NCBI RefSeq assembly: GCF_031085295.1
Contig: NZ_JAVFWO010000001.1
Location: 706,400-770,399, forward strand
Reading direction: 5' to 3'
DNA: 64,000 nt
From: Microbacterium psychrotolerans
Lineage (GTDB): Bacteria > Actinomycetota > Actinomycetes > Actinomycetales > Microbacteriaceae
Below the pieces are notes generated by a model that saw nothing but the letters and a program-made list of their open reading frames with translations, did not search any database and had not been told where the DNA came from. Both the position numbers and the translations under genes were made by a program. This document shows positions 59,913 through 64,000 of this stretch, one piece after another (within the stretch, counting starts at the first letter, position 1; each line of letters begins with the position of its first letter).

Positions 59913-60596
59913 TCAGCGGGCGGCGAGCACCTCGACGAGGCGTTCTGCGGTCGCGACGCTCGACTGCGGGTTCTGACCACTCACGAACGAGCCGTCGTTC
60001 ACGACCGTGACCGACCACGGCTCGCCCGACTCGATGACTGCGCCGAGCTCGCGCAGGCGCGACTCCACCAGGTAGGGCGAGCCGTCGCCCAGTCCGCCCT
60101 GGCGCTCCTCTTCGTCGGTGAAGACGGCGAGCCGGCGGCCGGCGAACGCGAACGACCCGTCCGCCCGCACGGCGCTGAGCAGCCCGGCGGGCCCGTGGCA
60201 CAGCACGCCGACGACTGCGTCGCGATCGACGGCGTCGACGAGCAGCCGACCGAGATCGGCGTCGGCGGCGAGGTCGACCATCGGACCGTGACCGCCCGGC
60301 AGCGCGATCGCGTCGTACTCGCCGTCCCGCACGTCGGCGAGCGCGCGCGGGTGCGCCAGGAGGCCGTCGATCGAGGCGAGGTAGTCGGTCAGCGCTGCGG
60401 TGTCTCCCGCGAGGCTGCCGGGATCGACGGTCGGGCGCACGCCACCCGGCGTCGCGACGTCGACGTCGTGCCCGGCCGCGACGAGGCCCCGATGCAGCTC
60501 GACGAGCTCCTCCGCCCAGAACCCGGTCGGGTGCGCCGTGCCGTCCGTCAGGACGATGGCGTCCGCTCCGGTGACCGCCATGAGTACGTGTGCCAT
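59913..60596 (-). CDS. DJ-1/PfpI-family protein (type 1 glutamine amidotransferase-like)
   Basis: A 227-aa protein. The nucleophile elbow is VGVLCHGPAGLLSAV; the glutamate-bearing loop is HPTGFWAEELVELHRGLVAA, and YDAIALPGGHGPMVDL precedes the elbow. The pattern fits the Hsp31/ThiJ branch that includes glyoxalase III-type and methylglyoxal-protective proteins. AGGAGAG lies six bases before the ATG. Divergent from a LysR gene, with a 24-bp inverted element between them. Confidence 0.9.
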   Translation of the reverse strand: MAHVLMAVTGADAIVLTDGTAHPTGFWAEELVELHRGLVAAGHDVDVATPGGVRPTVDPGSLAGDTAALTDYLASIDGLLAHPRALADVRDGEYDAIALPGGHGPMVDLAADADLGRLLVDAVDRDAVVGVLCHGPAGLLSAVRADGSFAFAGRRLAVFTDEEERQGGLGDGSPYLVESRLRELGAVIESGEPWSVTVVNDGSFVSGQNPQSSVATAERLVEVLAAR

Positions 60597-60667
60597 GTCT
60601 TTCTCTCCTGTTCGGCGACTCCCGCGAGCCGCTGTCGAAGGGAACGGGGCATCCATCGCTCTCATTT

Positions 60668-60691
60668 CCTATGCTGTGTACCAGTCATAGG
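60668..60691. promoter_or_regulatory. LysR-type operator between PfpI and LysR genes
   Basis: CCTATG and CATAGG are 12 nt apart, with the T-N11-A spacing of LysR sites, located 23 bp before the LysR start. Confidence 0.55.
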
Positions 60692-60713
60692 TTTCTTGAT
60701 GGATGGATGTCTC

Positions 60714-61613
60714 ATGCAAGAGCTCGATCTGCTGCACACGTTCGTCGAGGTGCATCGCGCCGGTTCGATCACGGCGGCCGCCGCCCGCCTCGGGATGAGC
60801 CAGCCCTCGGTGAGTGAGCGCATCGCCCGGCTCGAGAGCGAGCTCGGGATCGCGCTCTTCACGCGATCGGTGCGCGGGGTGACGCCGACCCCGGCCGGCG
60901 ACGCGCTCGCGGTGCGCGTGGCGGCACCGGTCGACCGGCTGCGCGCGGTGTGGACGGCGCCGGCCCCCGGACCTGTCGAGACGGTGCGGGTGGGCGGTGC
61001 GAGCGACGTCGTCGCGCTCCGGGTGATCCCCGCGCTGGCGCCGCTCACGAGCTCGGGCGTGCGCGTCGAGTTCGGCCTCGGTCTCGCGCACGACCTTCTC
61101 GCCCGGCTCGCGGACGGCGACCTCGATGTCGTCGTCTCGTCGGTGCGGACGCCGCTGCGCGGCATCCGCTATCGAGGACTCGTCGACGAGGAGTTCGTGC
61201 TCGTGGGCGCGCCGTCGCTCGCGCGGACCATCGACCGTGCGCGTCTCGCCGCCGACCCCGCGGGAGCGCTGCAGCACCTGCCGCTCGTCGCTTACGACGC
61301 CGAACTGTCGATCGTGCGGCGCTACTGGCGCAGCCAGTTCGGGCACCGGCCGGCCAACGCGGTGGCGATCACGGTCCCCGACCTGAGGGCGGTGCTGGCG
61401 GCGGTGATCGCCGCCGCCGGCATCTCGGCGCTGCCCCGCTACCTCGCGGAGCCTGCGATCGGCGCCGGCACCGTGGAGATGCTCCACCGATCCGCCGAGG
61501 CGCCCATCAACACCCTGCACCTCGCGATCCGCGCGGATGCGCCGCCGACGGCCGCGACCACGCGGGTCATCGACGCACTCGTCGAACGCGCGCGGGACTG
61601 GGACGTCTTCTGA
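60714..61613 (+). CDS. LysR-family transcriptional regulator
   Basis: A 299-aa LysR protein. The helix-turn-helix (LHTFVEVHRAGSITAAAARL, GMSQPSVSERIARLE) is followed by an effector domain (VRVGGASDVVALRVIPALAP, LADGDLDVVVSSVRTPLRGI). ATG 60714 begins the standard LysR N-terminus MQELDLLHTF; an ATG five codons upstream at 60699 is possible. It probably controls the divergent DJ-1/PfpI gene. Confidence 0.9.
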   Translation: MQELDLLHTFVEVHRAGSITAAAARLGMSQPSVSERIARLESELGIALFTRSVRGVTPTPAGDALAVRVAAPVDRLRAVWTAPAPGPVETVRVGGASDVVALRVIPALAPLTSSGVRVEFGLGLAHDLLARLADGDLDVVVSSVRTPLRGIRYRGLVDEEFVLVGAPSLARTIDRARLAADPAGALQHLPLVAYDAELSIVRRYWRSQFGHRPANAVAITVPDLRAVLAAVIAAAGISALPRYLAEPAIGAGTVEMLHRSAEAPINTLHLAIRADAPPTAATTRVIDALVERARDWDVF

Positions 61614-61630
61614 CGCGCGGCGCACGGAGA

Positions 61631-61702
61631 CGACGGTGCCCGGACACGACGGTGCCCGGACACGACGGTGCCCCGGATCCGCCGGGATCCGGGGCACCGT
61701 CG
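61631..61702. repeat. 16-bp tandem repeat feeding into an 18-bp-stem terminator
   Basis: Copies of CGACGGTGCCCGGACA start at 61631, 61647 and 61663; the third diverges into the left arm of a hairpin. That hairpin is 61663-61680 paired perfectly with 61685-61702 around a four-base loop. The earlier copies can pair with the same right arm over about 13 bases. Serves the convergent LysR and CsbD genes. Confidence 0.85.
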
Positions 61703-61710
61703 TCGGCAGA

Positions 61711-61890
61711 TCACCGATCGTCGGTGAGCGCGTCCTTCACGTCCTGACCGGCCTTCTTGACCTTGGCGCTGGCCTGGTCGGCCACACCCTCGGCCTGCAG
61801 GCGCTCGTTGTCGGTCGCGTCACCGACCGCCTCCTTCGCCTTGCCCTTGACTTCTTCCGCGTTGTGCTTGATGTCATCGTCCAGACCCAT
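61711..61890 (-). CDS. CsbD-family stress protein
   Basis: A 59-aa CsbD-like protein: MGLDDDIKHNAEEVKGKAKE, then AVGDATDNERLQAEGVADQ and KVKKAGQDVKDALTDD. Small, charged, largely disordered; members are induced by general stress, with unknown mechanism. AAGGGAGA precedes the ATG. It follows a membrane-protein gene by 32 nt on the same strand, and the two probably form an operon. Confidence 0.93.
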   Translation of the reverse strand: MGLDDDIKHNAEEVKGKAKEAVGDATDNERLQAEGVADQASAKVKKAGQDVKDALTDDR

Positions 61891-61922
61891 GCTGGATCTC
61901 CCTTCTCGTGGTGGATTGAGGT

Positions 61923-62624
61923 TCAGACCCGCTCGTCGCCGAAGCCTGCGCGGTCGACGCGGCGGTGGTAGCGCATACCGGCCGCTCCGCCGAGGATCGC
62001 CGCGATGAGCGTGATCACGGCTGCGCCGATCGCGGTCAGGATGCCGGTCCAGGTCGCCGCCTCGGGCGTGACGGGGATGCGGGGGAAGATGTCGACGTTC
62101 GCCAGGATGTCCCACTGCGCACCGGCGATGGCCGTCACCACGGCCACGACGATGGCGATCGCGATGGCCCAGAGCCAGACGGCCAGGCCCTGCTTGGCGC
62201 CGCTCAGCCGCGCCATGCGGCCGGCGACGTAGCCGCCGGCGAAATAAGCGACGAACAGTACGACGGCGATCGCGATCGCTCCGATGATGGTCGCCGCGCC
62301 CATGTTCTGGTCGGCGGCGTCGACCGCGTCTTCGACGGTCTCGGGCGATGCCAGACCGGTCGCGGCGCCGAGCGCGGCGACCACGGCGGTGAGGGCCACC
62401 AGCGCGCCCAAGGCTGCGAGCCAGCCGAAGAACGCGGCGCCGAACTTGATGCCGCCGAATCGCTCGTGCTCGCGGGCCACGACGGTGTCGCGCAACGACG
62501 CGTCGTTGCGGGCGGTCACGGCTTCACGGCTGTCGGCCACTCCGTCGCGGTCGAGGTCGGTGTCGGTGCGCCGCGGGGCCACGGGCTCCGTCGGACGTGC
62601 ACCGCGGGGGTTGTCCATGCTCAT
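61923..62624 (-). CDS. Four-helix membrane protein of unknown function
   Basis: A 233-aa protein. The first 60 residues are charged and cytoplasmic (RRTDTDLDRDGVADSREAV). Four membrane segments follow: FFGWLAALGALVALTAVVAA, ATIIGAIAIAVVLFVAYFAG, GLAVWLWAIAIAIVVAVVTA, and TGILTAIGAAVITLIAAILG. The loop GGYVAGRMARLSGAKQGLAV is conserved-looking. It ends YHRRVDRAGFGDERV. Function unknown; envelope-stress context with CsbD. Leaderless ATG 62624 after TAACGT by six bases. Confidence 0.8.
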   Translation of the reverse strand: MSMDNPRGARPTEPVAPRRTDTDLDRDGVADSREAVTARNDASLRDTVVAREHERFGGIKFGAAFFGWLAALGALVALTAVVAALGAATGLASPETVEDAVDAADQNMGAATIIGAIAIAVVLFVAYFAGGYVAGRMARLSGAKQGLAVWLWAIAIAIVVAVVTAIAGAQWDILANVDIFPRIPVTPEAATWTGILTAIGAAVITLIAAILGGAAGMRYHRRVDRAGFGDERV

Positions 62625-62630
62625 GCCGCG

Positions 62631-62636
62631 ACGTTA
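62631..62636 (-). promoter_or_regulatory. -10 box TAACGT for the leaderless membrane-protein/csbD unit
   Basis: TAACGT on the minus strand, six bases, ATG 62624. Confidence 0.5.
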
Positions 62637-62761
62637 TGCGGCACACCCGCGAACGCTCAGCCCGTTGCGAATCGCAGCCGAGGAGCGTAATCTCCGCCGC
62701 CTCGCGGGCGCGGGATCCGATCTGCGGCCGTGCGCGGCGGCCCCAGCGGCGTCGGTGAGAG

Positions 62762-62767
62762 CAGAAT
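62762..62767 (+). promoter_or_regulatory. -10 box CAGAAT for a leaderless hydrolase gene
   Basis: CAGAAT, seven bases, ATG 62775. The same hexamer precedes the immunity-protein gene at 48.2 kb. Confidence 0.5.
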
Positions 62768-62774
62768 GGCGGGT

Positions 62775-63587
62775 ATGGATGCCGTCGCCCCCGTCGTGCG
62801 CACCGAGATGCCGCAGCCGAGCTTCATCATGTCGAACGAGGGGTATCAGCTGGCGACATATGCCTGGGGCGATCCCGACGCCGAGACCGTCCTGTGCGTG
62901 CATGGATTCGCATCCAGCTGCCGCGACAACTGGGTCGAGACGGGCTGGGTGCGGATGCTGACCGCAGCGGGCTACCGCGTCATCGGGGTCGACCAGCGCG
63001 GTCACGGGGCCAGCGACAAGCCGCATGATCCCCGCGCGTACTCGATGAGCGCCTTCGTGGGCGATCTCATCGCGGTGCTCGACACCTACCTCGTCGATGC
63101 CGTGCGGTACGTCGGCTACTCCCTGGGAGCCCGTGTCGGATGGCAGCTGGCAGTGGATGCCCCGGAACACATCGATCGGGCGGTGCTCGGCGGCATCCCC
63201 GACGGCCGGCCACTCGGCCGCCTGCGCATCGATCAGGCCCGGGCGTATGCCGAGGAGGGAATACCCGTGGCCGACGCCGTCACGCAGAACTACGTGCGAC
63301 TCGCCGAGCGGGTGCCGCAGAACGATCTGCGCGCGCTCATCGCGCTCGCCGAGGGCATGCGGTTCGGCGATGCCGACCCGGATCCCGCCCGTCCCCCGGC
63401 ACAGCCGGTGCTCTTCGCCACCGGTTCGGAGGACGCGATCCTCGAGCGCTCCCGCACGCTGGCGGCGACGGCGCCGAACGGCACCTTCGTCGAGATCCCG
63501 GGCCGGCACCACTTCAACACGCCGGGGTCGCGCGCCTTCCGCGACGCGGCGCTGGAGTTCCTCTCGCCCGCCGGAGGCATCGCATGA
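62775..63587 (+). CDS. Alpha/beta-hydrolase
   Basis: A 270-aa hydrolase: ETVLCVHGFASSCRDNWVET (oxyanion loop), VIGVDQRGHGASDKPHDPRA, nucleophile elbow VGYSLGARVGWQLA and catalytic His in IPGRHHFNTPGS. Typical of esterases, lactonases or haloperoxidase-like enzymes; substrate unknown. It overlaps the SelT/Rdx-family gene (ATGA at 63584-63587), so the two are translated together. Confidence 0.9.
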   Translation: MDAVAPVVRTEMPQPSFIMSNEGYQLATYAWGDPDAETVLCVHGFASSCRDNWVETGWVRMLTAAGYRVIGVDQRGHGASDKPHDPRAYSMSAFVGDLIAVLDTYLVDAVRYVGYSLGARVGWQLAVDAPEHIDRAVLGGIPDGRPLGRLRIDQARAYAEEGIPVADAVTQNYVRLAERVPQNDLRALIALAEGMRFGDADPDPARPPAQPVLFATGSEDAILERSRTLAATAPNGTFVEIPGRHHFNTPGSRAFRDAALEFLSPAGGIA

Positions 63588-63913
63588 CGCACCACGTCCG
63601 GGTCGTCTACTGCACGCAGTGCGCGTGGATGCTGCGCGCGGCATGGATTGCGCAGGAGCTGCTCACGACCTTCCAGGCCGAGCTCATGGGCGGCGGCGCC
63701 ACGCTCGAGCCCGGCACGGGCGGCGTGTTCGAGGTCTACGCCGACGACGAGCTCGTGTGGTCGCGCGCCGCGGACGGCGGCTTCCCCGACATCGTCGCCC
63801 TCAAGCGCCGGGTACGGGACCGCATCGCGCCCGGGCGGCAGCTCGGTCACGCCGACCGCGCCGCCGCCCGGGCGGCGGGCGACGGCGCGGGCGACGGCGC
63901 GGCGATGGGCTAG
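63584..63913 (+). CDS. SelT/SelW/SelH (Rdx)-family protein, cysteine form
   Basis: A 109-aa thioredoxin-like protein. VRVVYCTQCAWMLRAAWIAQ holds the CxxC redox motif found in Rdx proteins, where animals use selenocysteine. The C-terminal half has GTGGVFEVYADDELVWSRA followed by GGFPDIVALKRRVRD, the family's beta-hairpin and helix. Function unknown; redox role inferred. Its last 15 residues are an Ala/Gly/Asp tail. Coupled to the hydrolase by a 4-nt overlap. Confidence 0.9.
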   Translation: MTHHVRVVYCTQCAWMLRAAWIAQELLTTFQAELMGGGATLEPGTGGVFEVYADDELVWSRAADGGFPDIVALKRRVRDRIAPGRQLGHADRAAARAAGDGAGDGAAMG

Positions 63914-63916
63914 CCG

Positions 63917-64000
63917 TCAGGCGGGGTCGGCGACGGCGGTCTTCACGAGCTCGGTGATCCTCTTCTCGACCGCAGAGTTCCATGCCACCACCGCGAAGCC
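63917..64000 (-). CDS. 3' end of a gene running off the right edge
   Basis: The minus strand reads GFAVVAWNSAVEKRITELVK followed by TAVADPA and a TGA stop, with normal codon use. Only 27 residues are inside the window, too few to assign a family. It is convergent with the SelT/Rdx-family gene, with a three-base gap. Confidence 0.6.
   Translation of the reverse strand, partial: GFAVVAWNSAVEKRITELVKTAVADPA

Overview
This is a 64 kb piece of a high-GC (about 70%) actinobacterial chromosome. Gene content, codon use, leaderless starts, the rpsF-ssb-rpsR-rplI set and the parB / trxA-trxB / murJ / CCA-adding-enzyme neighbourhood point to a Microbacteriaceae member, most likely Microbacterium or a close relative. 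It lies near the replication origin: parB is cut by the left edge and dnaB is at 36.5 kb. No phage, insertion sequence, CRISPR array, rRNA or tRNA was seen.

Layout. 0-12 kb: origin-flanking core (parB, an ECF42-type sigma factor with a DGPF/YCII partner, trxB-trxA, DUF6049 secreted protein and murJ, a class I methyltransferase, CCA tRNA nucleotidyltransferase), then a deletion scar holding two gene remnants. 12-17 kb: aldehyde oxidation unit (GAF regulator, VOC protein, aldehyde dehydrogenase, DUF779) and an FBP zinc-finger protein. 18-28 kb: a sugar-catabolic cluster (binding lipoprotein, two ABC permeases, an unrecognised 655-aa protein, RraA-like protein, aldo/keto reductase, fuconolactonase-like amidohydrolase; convergently, an SGNH esterase and a GntR regulator). 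28-31 kb: acyl-CoA dehydrogenase and the ribosomal rpsF operon. 31-36 kb: Eis-like acetyltransferase and two secreted proteins, one built of eight chaplin-like repeats with a sortase signal. 36-38 kb: a DnaA-box cluster and dnaB. 38-51 kb: small accessory units (MarR/SDR, DHFR-like, frameshifted VOC gene, amidohydrolase, MFS, LysR/EamA, MATE, orphan immunity protein, ArsR/CDF metal efflux, alpha/beta hydrolase). 51-64 kb: a phytase-like/GDPD fusion, a TOPRIM protein, an aldo/keto reductase, a 1458-aa beta-helix glycosidase-like protein, DJ-1/LysR pair, CsbD, membrane protein, alpha/beta hydrolase and a SelT/Rdx-family protein.

How parts fit together. The 13-bp word CGATTATCGATTA sits at the same position between the -35 and -10 boxes of the 18.8 kb ABC operon and of the 55.4 kb beta-helix gene, and also upstream of the SGNH-gntR unit. 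This joins them into one candidate regulon, probably for release, import and oxidation of a 6-deoxy sugar such as L-fucose (inference).

The heptamer GGATGCC and its complement occur about 85 times in both orientations, in genes regardless of reading direction, and as inverted pairs in terminators. This resembles the distribution of DNA uptake sequences. About a dozen genes appear leaderless, with a TANNNT-like box 6-8 nt before the start codon.
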